From positions 1 to 64,000 of the forward strand of contig NZ_JAQAGZ010000010.1 of NCBI RefSeq assembly GCF_027533625.1: a stretch of 64,000 nt of DNA, written 5' to 3'. Shown piece by piece: positions 7,840 to 17,883 of this stretch; the stretch's first letter is position 1, and each line of letters begins with the position of its first letter. Under the pieces are notes generated by a model that saw only the letters and a program-made list of their open reading frames with translations, did not search any database and had not been told where the DNA came from. Source of the stretch: Paenibacillus gyeongsangnamensis (GTDB taxonomy: Bacteria; Bacillota; Bacilli; Paenibacillales; NBRC-103111). The position numbers and the translations under genes are program-made.

Positions 7840-8223
7840 ATGAGAGAATCCCATGAATGTTCGATGTCGCAGGCCGTTCAATTATTGAGCAAACGCTGGA
7901 CGATTTTTCTGCTGGATAAGCTGCTCGAGGGACCTCAAAGGTTCTCGGGAATGGAAGGCTGTCTTGCCATAAGCGGGCGGCTCCTGTCGGAGCGGTTAAA
8001 GGAGCTGGAGGCGGAGGGCTTGGTTCAACGGAACATTTATCCGGAAACCCCCGTGCGGGTAGAATATGTGTTGACCGAGAAGGGTCGCGCGTTCAAGCCG
8101 GTGCTGGATGAAATCCGCAACTGGTCGTTGAACTGGGGCGAGCCGCGGGATATGGGCTGCGGCGGGGCCGAAGGGAAGAATCTCCCCGGCTGCGGCGAAT
8201 CCGGTCCGGCCTGCGAGCCGTAA
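7840..8223 (+). CDS. HxlR family winged-helix regulator
   Basis: A 127-residue MarR-like winged helix protein of the HxlR/YodB type: SKRWTIFLLDKLLEGPQRFSGME, then SGRLLSERLKELEAEGLVQR and the wing PVRVEYVLTEKGRAF. A single cysteine in the HECSMSQ stretch near residue 7 occupies the position of the redox-sensing cysteine of YodB-type members, so thiol or quinone sensing is possible. The ATG at 7840 is preferred over the GTG at 7828 because GGGAAGAGGTGAT is properly spaced from it. The C-terminal 25 residues are Gly/Cys-rich and look unstructured. Its target is unknown. Confidence 0.85.
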   Translation: MRESHECSMSQAVQLLSKRWTIFLLDKLLEGPQRFSGMEGCLAISGRLLSERLKELEAEGLVQRNIYPETPVRVEYVLTEKGRAFKPVLDEIRNWSLNWGEPRDMGCGGAEGKNLPGCGESGPACEP

Positions 8224-8292
8224 GGGAAAGGTTGCTTTCCCGGACTAATTTTTATACGATGAAAGTATTGGGATATAAAGGAGATCGGTTAC

Positions 8293-9234
8293 ATGCCGAA
8301 AAAGGTAAAGGTATCGGATTTGGTGAAGGAGTTTCATCTGGAGGTCATCTGCGGAGATGAAGGGCTGAAGCGGCAAATAACGGTCGCCGACCTGTACCGT
8401 CCGGGTCTGGAGATGGCCGGTTATTTCGAGTTTCATCCGCGGGAGCGGGTGCAAATTCTCGGCAGAACCGAGCTGACGTTCATCGACGGACTGCCTTCCG
8501 AGGATCGTACGGAACGGATGAACCAATTGTGCATGTCGGAGGAAACGCCCTGCATCATCATTAGCCGGGGACTGGAGGCTCCGATCGAGCTCCTTGCGGC
8601 AGCCAACCAGAAGCAGGTGCCTGTGCTGCGCACGTCAATCGCGACAACGATTCTTCAGAGCCGGCTGACCGGCTTCCTGGAGAACCGGCTGGCGCCGTCG
8701 ACGACGATTCATGGCGTACTGGTCGATGTATACGGGATCGGAATGCTTATCTCGGGAAGCAGCGGGATCGGGAAGAGCGAAACGGCTCTCGAGCTGGTGA
8801 AACGGAGCCACCGGCTCATTGCGGACGATGCGGTGGAGATTCGCCAGACGGCCGATCACCAGCTGATCGGGAACGCACCGGAGCTGATCCGTCACCTGCT
8901 CGAAATCCGCGGGATCGGCATTATCAATGTAATGACCTTGTTCGGAGCGGGCGCCGTACGGAACAACAAAAAAATTTCCGTCGTGGTTAAGCTCGAAACC
9001 TGGCAGCAGGATAAGCAGTATGACCGCCTCGGGCTCGATGAGGAAACGACGCGCATCATCGAAACGGATGTTCCCCTGGTAACGATTCCGGTGCGGCCGG
9101 GCCGGAACCTGGCGGTCATCATTGAAGTGGCTGCGATGAACTACCGTCTGAAACGGATGGGGTATAACGCTGCGCTGCAGTTTACGAATAAATTGACGGA
9201 GTCGCTGTCCGAGGATATGGACGACTACGAATAA
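8293..9234 (+). CDS. hprK: HPr kinase/phosphorylase
   Basis: HprK phosphorylates HPr on Ser46 when glycolytic intermediates are high and removes the phosphate when phosphate is high, so it is the sensor of carbon catabolite control in low-GC Gram-positives. The 313-residue protein has normal length. Walker A GSSGIGKS is at residues 155-162, the catalytic histidine at about 140, the aspartates in [11 protein letters not shown] follow, and the HprK signature [11 protein letters not shown] is at about 208-218. RBS AAGGAGAT is well spaced. It heads the hprK-lgt-ppaX-yvoF cluster exactly as in B. subtilis. An HPr with Ser46 is encoded at 29397. Confidence 0.97.
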   Translation: MPKKVKVSDLVKEFHLEVICGDEGLKRQITVADLYRPGLEMAGYFEFHPRERVQILGRTELTFIDGLPSEDRTERMNQLCMSEETPCIIISRGLEAPIELLAAANQKQVPVLRTSIATTILQSRLTGFLENRLAPSTTIHGVLVDVYGIGMLISGSSGIGKSETALELVKRSHRLIADDAVEIRQTADHQLIGNAPELIRHLLEIRGIGIINVMTLFGAGAVRNNKKISVVVKLETWQQDKQYDRLGLDEETTRIIETDVPLVTIPVRPGRNLAVIIEVAAMNYRLKRMGYNAALQFTNKLTESLSEDMDDYE

Positions 9235-9276
9235 GACCGCAACGCTTTCTACATTAATGAGAAAAGGGGTACCGGC

Positions 9277-10389
9277 ATGTTTCTGGCAATCAACCCGATC
9301 GCTTTCTCCATTGGCGCGCTGAGCGTCCATTGGTACGGCATTATTCTTGGCACAGCCGCGCTCGTCGGACTGCTGCTGGCGGTTCAAGAAGGGAAGCGGT
9401 TCGGGATCGTTCCCGATTTTTTCATGGATTTGGTGCTGATTGGCGTACCCTCAGCCATTGTCGGAGCGCGGATTTATTATGTCGCTTTTAAATGGGAAGA
9501 TTATAAGGATAATCTGGGGGAGATTATTGCCGTATGGCACGGCGGGATCGCGATCTACGGCGCGCTCATCGGCGCGATCATTGCGGCCGTCATCTATGTG
9601 CGGCGCAAGGGCTATCCGTTCTGGCGCATCGCGGATATTTGCGCGCCGGGTCTGATTGTCGGACAAGCCATCGGGCGCTGGGGCAATTTCATGAACCAGG
9701 AAGCGCACGGAGAACCCGTATCCGAAACGTTCCTTCGGCATTCGCTGCATTTGCCGGACTGGATCGTGAACCAGATGCTGATCGAAGGGAAATATTATCA
9801 TCCGACCTTCCTGTATGAGTCGCTGTGGAACATTGCAGGCCTGATCCTGCTCTTCATTCTGCGCAGAAGGCCGTTCCTGAGGGCGGGCGAGCTGTTCATC
9901 AGCTACTTCGTCTGGTACTCGATCGGCCGTTTCTTCGTTGAAGGCCTGCGCACGGACAGCTTGGATTTCACGGGCCCGGCCTGGCTTGCTTCCTTAATGA
10001 ACGGGCTGTGGTCGCCGATGCGGGCGTTCGGCTTCGAGCCCGGAACGATGACTTATGGCGGGAATGTGCGGATTTCGCAGCTGCTGGCAGTACTTATCAT
10101 AATCGCGGCGATCGTTCTGATCGCGGTGCGCAGAAGAACGGGCGCGGCCGACGTGAAATATTCCGATCCGATCGTGCCGGCGGGCAAGGCGGGGGAGGCG
10201 GCCGACTTATCTGCGCATACGCAAGATGAGGCTGAGACAGCGCCGCAGGCCTCGATGCCCGAAGCACACGCGGAAGCCAAGGATAAGATGGAGCGGGATA
10301 TGGCGGATAAGCAAGAGACAGAACAAGAGAGAGAGCAAGAGCGGAAACCGGATGGAAAGCCTGACGAATACGGCACCAAGAAGGAGTAG
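9277..10389 (+). CDS. lgt: Prolipoprotein diacylglyceryl transferase, with long charged tail
   Basis: Lgt moves a diacylglyceryl group from phosphatidylglycerol to the lipobox cysteine of prolipoproteins at the cytoplasmic membrane. Seven hydrophobic segments are visible; the signature GRWGNFMNQEAHGE is at residues 133-144, with the essential HGG motif at 88-90. The protein is 370 residues, about 90 longer than typical: after the last membrane span (about residue 285) comes a hydrophilic tail rich in Glu, Lys, Asp and Ala, probably disordered and cytoplasmic. RBS AAAAGGGG. The next gene starts 4 bases after its stop. Confidence 0.96.
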   Translation: MFLAINPIAFSIGALSVHWYGIILGTAALVGLLLAVQEGKRFGIVPDFFMDLVLIGVPSAIVGARIYYVAFKWEDYKDNLGEIIAVWHGGIAIYGALIGAIIAAVIYVRRKGYPFWRIADICAPGLIVGQAIGRWGNFMNQEAHGEPVSETFLRHSLHLPDWIVNQMLIEGKYYHPTFLYESLWNIAGLILLFILRRRPFLRAGELFISYFVWYSIGRFFVEGLRTDSLDFTGPAWLASLMNGLWSPMRAFGFEPGTMTYGGNVRISQLLAVLIIIAAIVLIAVRRRTGAADVKYSDPIVPAGKAGEAADLSAHTQDEAETAPQASMPEAHAEAKDKMERDMADKQETEQEREQERKPDGKPDEYGTKKE

Positions 10390-10393
10390 GAGC

Positions 10394-11032
10394 ATGATAG
10401 AGACCATACTGTTCGACCTTGACGGTACGATACTCGATACCAATGAATTGATCATCCAATCGTTTCTGCACACGTTCGAGGGGATCACGGCGGAGCCGCT
10501 CACCCGCGAGATTCTGATACCGAATATGGGGCGTCCGCTCATTGACCAAATGAGGCATTTCTCCGGACGGCAGGATGTGGACGACCTGATTGCGAAATAC
10601 CGAGCTTACAATGTGCAGCGGCATGACGAGTTTGTGGTGGAGTTTCCTTTTGTGAAGGAAACGCTGACGAAGCTGCATGAAGCAGGGGTCAAGCTGGGCG
10701 TCGTGACGAGCAAGGTGAGGCTGACTACGGAGATGGGACTCAAGCTGTGCGGTATCTTTGAGCTGTTCGGCACCATCGTAACAGTTGAGGATGTCGTCCA
10801 GCCGAAGCCGCATCAGGAGGGCATCGAACGGGCCTTGAAGGAGCTTGGCGGGGATAAAGCTTCGGCCATCATGGTAGGCGACAGCCACTACGATATTGAA
10901 GCGGCCCATAATGCCGGCGTGATCTCGGTTGCCGTGGCCTGGTCGCTGAAAGGCACCGTGTATTTGAAAAAGTATAACCCGAATTACATCATTGATGATA
11001 TTCGTGAAATTTTGCCGATCGCAGGCGCCTGA
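10394..11032 (+). CDS. ppaX: Pyrophosphatase PpaX (HAD superfamily)
   Basis: PpaX hydrolyses the pyrophosphate made when HprK dephosphorylates HPr-Ser-P. The 212-residue HAD protein has motif I FDLDGTILDT at residues 7-16, motif II VVTSK, the lysine of motif III in QPKPHQ and motif IV MVGDSHYDIEAA. The start ATG 10394 is preceded by GGAGTAGGAG, which spans the end of lgt. Position after hprK and lgt is as in B. subtilis and supports this name over other phosphoglycolate-phosphatase-like HADs. Confidence 0.93.
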   Translation: MIETILFDLDGTILDTNELIIQSFLHTFEGITAEPLTREILIPNMGRPLIDQMRHFSGRQDVDDLIAKYRAYNVQRHDEFVVEFPFVKETLTKLHEAGVKLGVVTSKVRLTTEMGLKLCGIFELFGTIVTVEDVVQPKPHQEGIERALKELGGDKASAIMVGDSHYDIEAAHNAGVISVAVAWSLKGTVYLKKYNPNYIIDDIREILPIAGA

Positions 11033-11042
11033 GGGGATTAGT

Positions 11043-11609
11043 TTGAGAAAAACCGACCGGTTTCCGGTAGAGGGACCTAACGCATTGTGGCAGGTGTACA
11101 AAACGGTCAGCCCTTGGAAGGCCGTGCGCAATTTTATATGGATTCAAATCTCCAGGTATGCCCCCTCTTTGCCCTTCAAGCGATGGATTTATCGCCATGC
11201 GCTTGGGATGAAGGTGGGAGAGCATGCCTCTTTCGCATTGATGGTCATGGTGGATGTGTTTTTCCCGGAGCGGATCGAGGTAGGGGATAATACGATTATC
11301 GGGTATAACTCGACGATCCTGACGCATGAGTATTTGATCAAAGAATACCGGATCGGAACGGTGCGCATCGGCTCGCACGTGATGATTGGAGCGAATACGA
11401 CGATCCTGCCGGGTGTAACTATTGGGGACCATGCTATCGTCGGGGCCGGCTCGGTCGTGCATAAGGATGTCGCGCCGTACAGCTTCGTGGCGGGCAATCC
11501 GCTGAGGGTGATCCGCGAAGATGTGCGGGAGGATGCTGCGGGGGTTCCGGGTGAAGCGGATTCAATTGATGCGCAGGCCATGACAAGGAGAGCGGGGGGC
11601 CAAGGATAA
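11043..11609 (+). CDS. yvoF: Hexapeptide-repeat acyltransferase (YvoF-like)
   Basis: A 188-residue left-handed beta-helix protein. Hexapeptide repeats such as IEVGDNTIIGYNS, VRIGSHVMIGANTTILPGVTIGDHAIVGAGSVV are clear, followed by the usual AGNPLRVIRED ending. It probably acetylates or acylates a sugar or other small acceptor in the cytoplasm. The first 50 residues are basic and hydrophobic. No ATG fits; TTG 11043 with GAGGGG six bases upstream is the best start. It closes the hprK cluster before the his operon, as yvoF does in B. subtilis. Substrate unknown. Confidence 0.85.
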   Translation: MRKTDRFPVEGPNALWQVYKTVSPWKAVRNFIWIQISRYAPSLPFKRWIYRHALGMKVGEHASFALMVMVDVFFPERIEVGDNTIIGYNSTILTHEYLIKEYRIGTVRIGSHVMIGANTTILPGVTIGDHAIVGAGSVVHKDVAPYSFVAGNPLRVIREDVREDAAGVPGEADSIDAQAMTRRAGGQG

Positions 11610-11749
11610 GCGGAGGCGGCCAGGCTTGAAGCGGGTCTCTCCGCCAAAGCGTTAAAGAGGGCGGAGAGGCTGCGAAAAATGAACGGAAGGCTTCGAAAAA
11701 TCGATGGATTGCGAGGACGTAAGCGGCACCATTTTGCTGCAGGAATTCA

Positions 11750-11778
11750 TTGACGATTCGGAGGTTCCGTGGTAAAAT
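11750..11778 (+). promoter_or_regulatory. SigA-type promoter of the his operon
   Basis: TTGACG (11750-11755) and TAAAAT (11773-11778) are separated by exactly 17 bases, about 95 bases before hisZ. The rest of 11610-11865 holds a GC-rich inverted repeat (CTCTCCGCC/GGCGGAGAG near 11637-11668) without a T run. No T-box motif was seen in the leader. Confidence 0.75.
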
Positions 11779-11874
11779 AACGATTAAATTCTTTACTTTG
11801 GTAGTATGGTAGCATATTAGCGAACTAAAGCGAATGAGCTGAAACGAATAAATATAGATAGCAGGGTGAAGCCG

Positions 11875-13077
11875 GTGTCCAAACCGAAGGTGTTTGAAAA
11901 GCCGACAGGCGTCAAGGATTATCTCCCCGAGGCGGCCGCGCAACTGCGCAGCATCGAGTGGAAGGTTATGCAGTGCATGGAGCGATGGGGCTACCGCGAG
12001 ATCATTACGCCGACGCTCGAATATTACGACACGGTCGGCGTGGCGAGCTCCACGGAAGACAAGAAGCTGTTCAAGCTGCTGGACCGCAACGGGACGACGC
12101 TGGTGATGCGTTCCGATATGACAGCGCCGATCGCGCGCGTCGTCGCTTCTCTGCTGAAGGAGCAGGCGTTCCCGCTGCGGCTCTCATATCACGCCAATGT
12201 GTTTCGGGCGTTTGAAGCGGAGGCGGGCCGGGACGCGGAGTTTTTCCAGAGCGGAGTCGAGCTTGTCGGCGACGCTTCCTCCGAATCGGATGCGGAAGTG
12301 ATTGCTCTGGCCGTGGCCTGCTTGCAGGCGGCCGGCGTTAAGGAGTTCAAGATAGCCCTTGGCCATGTGGGATTCCTGAACGGATTATTCCAGGAGACAC
12401 TCACGGGCCGCAGGGACGACCAGACGCTCCTGAAGGAATGCCTCTTGAACCGCGATTATGTCGGTTACCGCGAGGCAATCAAGAAGCTCGGCTTATCGCC
12501 TGAGCTCGAGCAGGAGCTCGAAGGCATTCTTAGGCTGCGCGGCGGCGAAGAGATTTGCAGCCAGGCGCGGAAGGTGACGCAGGATCCGCTCGCACAGCAG
12601 TCGATCGAGCATTTGTGCGAGATCTGGGATGTGCTGAAGGCTTATGGGGTCAGCGAGCAAGTGTTGATCGATTTGACGATGATCGGGGACTTTTCCTATT
12701 ATACGGGCATGACCTTCGAGGGGTATGCGGCGGATTTGGGCTTCCCGGTATGCAGCGGCGGCCGCTACGACAACCTGCTCTCGCAGTTCGGGCGTCCGGC
12801 GCCGGCCACCGGGTTCGCGCTCAAGACGAACCGGATTCTCGAGGTCACCGGCAAAGGCCGGGCGGAAACGCAGGACCGGGTACTGGTCGTCTACACGCCC
12901 GGGAAGCGGGCGGAGGCGCTGAAGCATGCCTCGGAGCTGCGGGGACGTGAAGGCTCGGCAACGGCGGTCGAGACGCGGCTGATCGGTCCGGAGGGCTTGG
13001 CGGCGGAACGCCAGGCGGACGAAACCGTCACCGTACGAGGAGCAGTCTATCGGGAACTCGTCGAGTTTGCCGATTAA
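11875..13077 (+). CDS. hisZ: ATP phosphoribosyltransferase regulatory subunit HisZ
   Basis: HisZ is a catalytically inactive class II histidyl-tRNA-synthetase paralogue that pairs with the short HisG to form the allosteric first enzyme of histidine synthesis. The protein starts with SKPKVFEKPTGVKDYLPEAA and contains synthetase-like motifs (EIITPTLEYYDT, MRSDMTAPIAR, GDFSYYTGMTFEGY, SGGRYDNLLSQFG). It lacks the C-terminal anticodon-binding domain expected of HisRS. The GTG at 11875 is preferred because AGGGTGA is correctly spaced from it; GTG 11866 is the alternative. The gene opens the his operon directly after a good promoter. Confidence 0.93.
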   Translation: MSKPKVFEKPTGVKDYLPEAAAQLRSIEWKVMQCMERWGYREIITPTLEYYDTVGVASSTEDKKLFKLLDRNGTTLVMRSDMTAPIARVVASLLKEQAFPLRLSYHANVFRAFEAEAGRDAEFFQSGVELVGDASSESDAEVIALAVACLQAAGVKEFKIALGHVGFLNGLFQETLTGRRDDQTLLKECLLNRDYVGYREAIKKLGLSPELEQELEGILRLRGGEEICSQARKVTQDPLAQQSIEHLCEIWDVLKAYGVSEQVLIDLTMIGDFSYYTGMTFEGYAADLGFPVCSGGRYDNLLSQFGRPAPATGFALKTNRILEVTGKGRAETQDRVLVVYTPGKRAEALKHASELRGREGSATAVETRLIGPEGLAAERQADETVTVRGAVYRELVEFAD

Positions 13078-13086
13078 AGGAGCGGG

Positions 13087-13743
13087 ATGAGGATGCAGGA
13101 TATATTAAAGGTAGCCATGCCTAAAGGGCGTATCTATAAACAAGCCTCCAAGCTGTTCCGCGAAGCGGGACTGACGATCCCGGAGGAGATGGACGACTCG
13201 CGGAAGCTGATTATTCCCGTGCCGGAAGCCCGGATGGAATTCATTATGGCGAAGCCGGTCGACGTGCCCACTTACGTGGAGTATGGCGTGGCGGATATCG
13301 GCGTGGTGGGCAAGGACGTGCTGATGGAGGAAAACCGCGACGTTTACGAGCTGCTCGACCTCGGTATCGCCCGCTGCCGTATGTCGGTGATCGGCCTGCC
13401 GGATTGGAAGCCGGTGCTGAATCCAAGGGTGGCGACGAAGTATCCGAATGTCGCATCGCAATATTTCCGCGAGCAGGGGCAGCAGGTGGAGGTTATCAAG
13501 CTGAACGGCTCCATCGAGCTTGCTCCGTTGATCGGCTTGGCGGACCGCATCGTCGATATGGTGGAAACCGGAGGAACGATCCGCGAGAACGGGCTGATGG
13601 AGCATGAGCAAATCTTTCAAATTACGAGCCGGCTGATTGCCAATCGGGTGAGCTACCGGATGAAGAACGATGCGATTCAAGCGCTGTGCGACCGGCTGCA
13701 GCCGGTCATTGCGGCAAAGGCTCCGGCAGCGGGCGGGGTTTAA
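13087..13743 (+). CDS. hisG: ATP phosphoribosyltransferase catalytic subunit, short form
   Basis: HisG condenses ATP and PRPP in the committed step of histidine synthesis. At 218 residues it is the short form lacking the C-terminal regulatory domain, consistent with hisZ next to it. Recognisable segments: [12 protein letters not shown] at the N-terminus, [16 protein letters not shown], and the PRPP-binding loop [18 protein letters not shown]. Two starts fit (ATG 13087 and ATG 13093) with the same AAAGGAG site; the first is given. It follows hisZ by 9 bases. Confidence 0.96.
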   Translation: MRMQDILKVAMPKGRIYKQASKLFREAGLTIPEEMDDSRKLIIPVPEARMEFIMAKPVDVPTYVEYGVADIGVVGKDVLMEENRDVYELLDLGIARCRMSVIGLPDWKPVLNPRVATKYPNVASQYFREQGQQVEVIKLNGSIELAPLIGLADRIVDMVETGGTIRENGLMEHEQIFQITSRLIANRVSYRMKNDAIQALCDRLQPVIAAKAPAAGGV

Positions 13744-13784
13744 GGAAGTTTTGAAGTTCGGAAGCTAAGGAGGTCGGCGTTGAG

Positions 13785-15074
13785 ATGAAAATAGTGCCAG
13801 CATCAGAATTTGCTTTGAAGAGGGAAGTGGAATACGGCTCGGCGGAGCAGAACGATCGCGTGAAGCGCATCATCGAAGAGGTGCGCCAAGAAGGCGACGC
13901 CGCGCTTCGGCGGCTCGCGGAGCAGCTCGACGGCGTCCGCGTGGGCGAGCTGCGCGTGACGGAAGCGGAGATCGAGGCCGCGTACCGCGAGGTGGACGAG
14001 AGCTTCCTCGCCGCGATCCGCGAGGCGGCGGTCAACGTGCGGCGCTTCCACGAGAAGCAGATGCGCACGTCCTGGATGGATCTGCAGGCCGACGGCAGCA
14101 TCCTGGGCCAAGTGATCCGGCCGCTTCGCCGGGTCGGACTGTATGTGCCGGGCGGGAAGGCCGCTTATCCGTCTTCCGTGCTGATGAACGCGATCCCCGC
14201 ACAGGTGGCCGGAGTGCCCGAGATCGTGATGGTCACGCCACCGGCGACGGCGGGCGTGGAGGGGATTAACCCGCACATCCTCGTGGCGGCGGCGGAAGCG
14301 GGCGTGCGGGAGATTTACCGGGTCGGGGGAGCGCAAGCGATAGCGGCGCTCGCCTACGGCACGGAGTCGATCGCGCCCGCGGACAAGATCGTAGGGCCGG
14401 GCAACATCTATGTCGCCCTGGCCAAGCGGTATGTGTTCGGCGCGGTAGACATCGACAGCATCGCGGGCCCGAGCGAGATTGTCGTGCTGGCGGACGATTC
14501 GGCCGACGCGGGCTACATTGCGGCCGACCTGCTGTCGCAGGCGGAGCATGACGAGATGGCCTCCGCGATTCTCATCACGCCGTCGGCGGAGCTGGCCGAA
14601 GCGGTTCGTTTGGAAGTGGACCGGCAGTTGGCTCTGTTGCCGCGGCGGAAGATCGCGGAGAAGTCGATCCGAGATTACGGCGCGATTCTGACGGTCGCAA
14701 GCCTCGCGGAGGGTGTCGACGCGGTGAACCGGCTGGCGCCTGAGCATCTTGAAATTCTGGTGCGGGAGCCGTTCCAATATTTGAGCGCGATCGAGAATGC
14801 GGGCGCGATCTTCCTCGGACCGTACAGCTCGGAGCCGGTTGGGGATTATTTTGCGGGACCGAACCACGTGCTGCCGACCAACGGTACGGCGCGCTTCTCG
14901 TCGCCGCTGAACGTGGACGATTTCATCAAGAAATCGAGCGTGATTTACTATAGCAAGGAAGCGCTGCTTCGCGACGGGGAGAAGATCATGACGCTCGCCC
15001 GCCACGAAGGTCTGGAGGCGCATGCAAGAGCGATTCAAATTCGGTTGGAGAAGGAAGGGAATGCCCGTGGCTGA
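13785..15074 (+). CDS. hisD: Histidinol dehydrogenase
   Basis: HisD performs the last two NAD-dependent oxidations, histidinol to histidinal to histidine, with one zinc per active site. The 429-residue protein has the family length. Visible motifs: [44 protein letters not shown], the zinc-site segment [11 protein letters not shown], the catalytic Glu-His pair in APEHLEI, and GPNHVLPT. The last 14 bases overlap the start of hisB. The first 150 codons are extremely GC-rich in third positions compared with neighbouring genes. Confidence 0.97.
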   Translation: MKIVPASEFALKREVEYGSAEQNDRVKRIIEEVRQEGDAALRRLAEQLDGVRVGELRVTEAEIEAAYREVDESFLAAIREAAVNVRRFHEKQMRTSWMDLQADGSILGQVIRPLRRVGLYVPGGKAAYPSSVLMNAIPAQVAGVPEIVMVTPPATAGVEGINPHILVAAAEAGVREIYRVGGAQAIAALAYGTESIAPADKIVGPGNIYVALAKRYVFGAVDIDSIAGPSEIVVLADDSADAGYIAADLLSQAEHDEMASAILITPSAELAEAVRLEVDRQLALLPRRKIAEKSIRDYGAILTVASLAEGVDAVNRLAPEHLEILVREPFQYLSAIENAGAIFLGPYSSEPVGDYFAGPNHVLPTNGTARFSSPLNVDDFIKKSSVIYYSKEALLRDGEKIMTLARHEGLEAHARAIQIRLEKEGNARG

Positions 15075-15675
15075 ACAGGAGCTGCAACGAGAGCGCCGCG
15101 CCGAAATCGCGCGCCGTACGAATGAAACGGATATAAAGCTGAGCTTTAACGTCGATGGGGAAGGCAAGTCGGAGATCGAGACGGATGTGCCGTTCTTGAA
15201 CCATATGCTGGATTTGTTCACCAAGCACGGCCAGTTCGATCTGAAGGTAGACGCCAAGGGTGACGTGGAGATCGACGATCATCATACGACCGAGGATATC
15301 GGCATTTGTCTCGGCCAGACGCTGAGGGAAGCGCTGGGTGATAAGCGCGGGATCAAGCGATATGCGAACGTATTCGTGCCGATGGACGAAGCGCTGGCCC
15401 AAGTGGCGATCGACATCAGCAACCGTCCGCACCTGGAGTACCGGGCGCAATATCCGTCCGCTACGGTCGGCAGCTTCACGACGGAGCTCGTTCATGAGTT
15501 CCTGTGGAAATTCGCGCTGGAAGCACGCATCACGCTGCATGTGATCGTCCATTACGGCCAGAATACCCACCATATGGTGGAAGCCGTGTTCAAGGCGCTC
15601 GGGCGGGCGCTGGACGAAGCGACGAGCATCGATCCCCGGGTGAAAGGCGTGCCCTCCACGAAAGGGGTCTTGTAA
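15061..15675 (+). CDS. hisB: Imidazoleglycerol-phosphate dehydratase
   Basis: Monofunctional HisB dehydrates imidazole glycerol phosphate to imidazole acetol phosphate with manganese. The two metal-binding His-rich motifs are plain: [13 protein letters not shown] and [15 protein letters not shown] in the first half, and [11 protein letters not shown] plus [17 protein letters not shown] in the second, an internal duplication typical of the fold. ATG 15061 sits inside the end of hisD behind GGAAGGGA; GTG 15067 is an alternative. There is no fused phosphatase domain; that activity is encoded by hisJ downstream. Confidence 0.95.
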   Translation: MPVAEQELQRERRAEIARRTNETDIKLSFNVDGEGKSEIETDVPFLNHMLDLFTKHGQFDLKVDAKGDVEIDDHHTTEDIGICLGQTLREALGDKRGIKRYANVFVPMDEALAQVAIDISNRPHLEYRAQYPSATVGSFTTELVHEFLWKFALEARITLHVIVHYGQNTHHMVEAVFKALGRALDEATSIDPRVKGVPSTKGVL

Positions 15676-15678
15676 GCG

Positions 15679-16302
15679 ATGATCGCGATTATCGATTACG
15701 GCATGGGCAACCTGCACAGCGTCAGCTCGGCCGTCGAGCGTCTCGGCTATGCGTACAAGATCATTACGGACGAGCGCGAGCTGCTTGAGGCGGACGGCGC
15801 GGTTCTGCCCGGCGTCGGCGCGTTCGGCGATGCGATGGAGAACCTGCGTGAGACGAAGCTGGATGAAGCGGTGAAGCGATTTGCGGGGAGCGGCAAGCCG
15901 CTGCTCGGCATTTGCCTCGGTATGCAGCTGCTTTTCACCAGCAGCGAGGAGCACGGGCGGCACGAAGGGCTCGGCCTGCTGCCCGGGCGGGTCGTCCGGT
16001 TCCAGGGCGATTACAAGGTGCCGCATATGGGCTGGAACCGGCTCGACTTCCGCCAGCCCAGCCTGCTGTTCCGCGATCTGGAAGAGGGGCACGTGTACTT
16101 CGTGCATTCCTATCATTCGCTGCCTGAGCAGACGTCTGACCTGCTGGCGACAACCGATTACTTTGGACCGGTGACGGCGATCGTAGGCCGGAACAACGTA
16201 TACGGCATGCAGTTTCACCCGGAGAAAAGCGGCAGCGTCGGCATGCGGCTGCTTGGGAATTTCTTGGCGATGTGCGGCGGGCCGGGAGCGGCTGCGCAGT
16301 AA
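15679..16302 (+). CDS. hisH: Imidazole glycerol phosphate synthase, glutaminase subunit
   Basis: HisH is the class I amidotransferase that supplies ammonia to HisF. The nucleophile cysteine is residue 79 in GICLGMQLL, the catalytic His-Glu pair is in FHPEKSG near the C-terminus, and the oxyanion strand motif PGVGAFGDA is at 44-52. The 207-residue length is normal. It starts 3 bases after the hisB stop. Confidence 0.96.
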   Translation: MIAIIDYGMGNLHSVSSAVERLGYAYKIITDERELLEADGAVLPGVGAFGDAMENLRETKLDEAVKRFAGSGKPLLGICLGMQLLFTSSEEHGRHEGLGLLPGRVVRFQGDYKVPHMGWNRLDFRQPSLLFRDLEEGHVYFVHSYHSLPEQTSDLLATTDYFGPVTAIVGRNNVYGMQFHPEKSGSVGMRLLGNFLAMCGGPGAAAQ

Positions 16303-16334
16303 CTTTTTGGGTTTAGTTGAGAGGAGCTTAACGA

Positions 16335-17063
16335 ATGTCTTCATTTATCGTTTATCCCGCGATCGACATCCGCGGCGGCAAATGCGTACGGCTGGTTCAA
16401 GGCGATTACAACCAAGAGACCGTGTATAACGAGAGCCCGCTCGAGGTGGCGAAAGCCTGGGAAGCGCAAGGGGCGAAATGGATTCACCTGGTGGATCTCG
16501 ACGGCGCCAAGGCCGGTTATCCGGTCAATGACAAGCTGATCGGCGAGATCGCGCAGGCCGTGAACGTTCCGGTTCAGGTCGGAGGCGGCATCCGCACGGA
16601 GCAGGACGTTGATCATCTGCTGTCGCTTGGCGTGTCCCGCATCATTCTCGGAACGGCGGCGATCGAGAACCGAGAGTTTGTGAACAAGGTGCTGGCGAAG
16701 CACGGCGAGAAGGTCGCGATCGGCATCGATGCTCGAAACGGCTATGTCGCGACGCGCGGCTGGCTGGAGACGTCCGAGGTGAAGGCCGAGGACCTAGCGA
16801 AGGAGCTGGCGGCGCAGGGCGCGAAGACGTTTATTTTCACCGACATCTCCCGCGACGGGATGATGGGCGGACCGAACGTGGAAGCGATCTTAAACCTGGC
16901 GAAGGTATCCGGTCAAACGGTCATCGCCTCGGGCGGCGTGAGCCAGTACTCCGATTTGCAGAAGCTGGCGGAGCATGCGCTGTCGGGTGTGGGCGGCGCA
17001 ATCGTCGGCAAGGCGCTCTATACCGGCAGCATCAAGCTGGAGGAAGCGCTGAGCCTTGTATAA
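16335..17063 (+). CDS. hisA: Phosphoribosylformimino-AICAR-phosphate isomerase HisA
   Basis: HisA is the TIM-barrel Amadori isomerase that converts ProFAR to PRFAR. The 242-residue protein shows the catalytic aspartates in [14 protein letters not shown] (Asp11) and [12 protein letters not shown], plus the half-barrel phosphate sites VGGGIRT and IASGGV. It is 42% or so similar in pattern to HisF by eye, as expected from the shared half-barrel ancestry. RBS GAGAGGAG. Confidence 0.96.
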   Translation: MSSFIVYPAIDIRGGKCVRLVQGDYNQETVYNESPLEVAKAWEAQGAKWIHLVDLDGAKAGYPVNDKLIGEIAQAVNVPVQVGGGIRTEQDVDHLLSLGVSRIILGTAAIENREFVNKVLAKHGEKVAIGIDARNGYVATRGWLETSEVKAEDLAKELAAQGAKTFIFTDISRDGMMGGPNVEAILNLAKVSGQTVIASGGVSQYSDLQKLAEHALSGVGGAIVGKALYTGSIKLEEALSLV

Positions 17064-17124
17064 GGGAAGCGGGACAGCCGGGGAGCCGGTTGTCTTTTTT
17101 CCGAAATGGAGGAGGTAGGAACAT

Positions 17125-17883
17125 ATGCTGGCCAAACGGATTATTCCTTGTCTTGACGTCAAGGACGGGCGTGTCGTCAAGGGAGTCAATTTCGTGAATT
17201 TGCGGGACGCCGGTGATCCGGTCGAGCTGGCCGCCATCTATGACCGCGAAGGGGCGGACGAGCTCGTGTTTCTCGACATCTCGGCCTCCTATGAAGGACG
17301 GGCGACGATGGTAGAGGTCGTGAAGCAGACGGCGGGCCAAATTACGATCCCGTTCACGGTCGGAGGCGGCATTGCCAGCGTGGACGACATGAAGCGCCTG
17401 CTGCGGGCGGGCGCGGACAAGATCGGGATCAACACCGCGGCCGTCAAAAATCCTCAGCTTGTCGCAGACGGCGCGCGCCGCTTCGGGTCGCAGTGCATCG
17501 TCGTGGCGATCGACGCGCGGTTTAACCCGCAGTGGGGCGAGTGGGAAGTATTCACCCACGGCGGACGGAATGCTACGGGCATCCGCGCGCTCGAATGGGC
17601 GAAGCGCATGGAAGAGATGGGCGCTGGCGAGCTGCTGTTGACGAGCATGGATGCGGACGGGACGAAGGACGGCTTCGATCTGCCGCTCACCCGCGCCGTT
17701 TCGGAGTCCGTGCGGATCCCGGTCATCGCTTCGGGCGGCGCCGGGAAGAAGGAGCACTTCTACGACGTGTTTGCGGAAGGGAAAGCGGACGCGGGGCTGG
17801 CGGCCACCATTTTTCACTATAAGGAAATCACCATCGAAGAAGTCAAAAACGAGCTGAGGGGCAAAGGAGTGGAAGTCCGGTGA
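17125..17883 (+). CDS. hisF: Imidazole glycerol phosphate synthase, cyclase subunit
   Basis: HisF is the TIM-barrel cyclase that forms imidazole glycerol phosphate and AICAR from PRFAR with ammonia from HisH. Catalytic Asp11 is in [17 protein letters not shown] and the second aspartate in [14 protein letters not shown]; phosphate sites are VGGGIAS and IASGGAG. The 252 residues match the family. GGAGGAGG precedes the ATG. Its stop overlaps the GTG start of hisI by the four bases GTGA. Confidence 0.97.
   Translation: MLAKRIIPCLDVKDGRVVKGVNFVNLRDAGDPVELAAIYDREGADELVFLDISASYEGRATMVEVVKQTAGQITIPFTVGGGIASVDDMKRLLRAGADKIGINTAAVKNPQLVADGARRFGSQCIVVAIDARFNPQWGEWEVFTHGGRNATGIRALEWAKRMEEMGAGELLLTSMDADGTKDGFDLPLTRAVSESVRIPVIASGGAGKKEHFYDVFAEGKADAGLAATIFHYKEITIEEVKNELRGKGVEVR

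Noticed and set aside
11610..11865. T-box or other riboswitch before hisZ
   Set aside because: The leader after the promoter is only about 90 bases and lacks the T-box motif and a terminator; the GC-rich inverted repeat lies upstream of the promoter.
13803..15257. A 484-codon open frame on the minus strand opposite hisD
   Set aside because: It is a by-product of the very GC-rich codon use of hisD, has no family-like sequence, and hisD is unmistakable on the plus strand.
14986..16344. A 452-codon open frame opposite hisB and hisH
   Set aside because: Same cause: antisense shadow of two clear genes, low-complexity basic sequence and no RBS.
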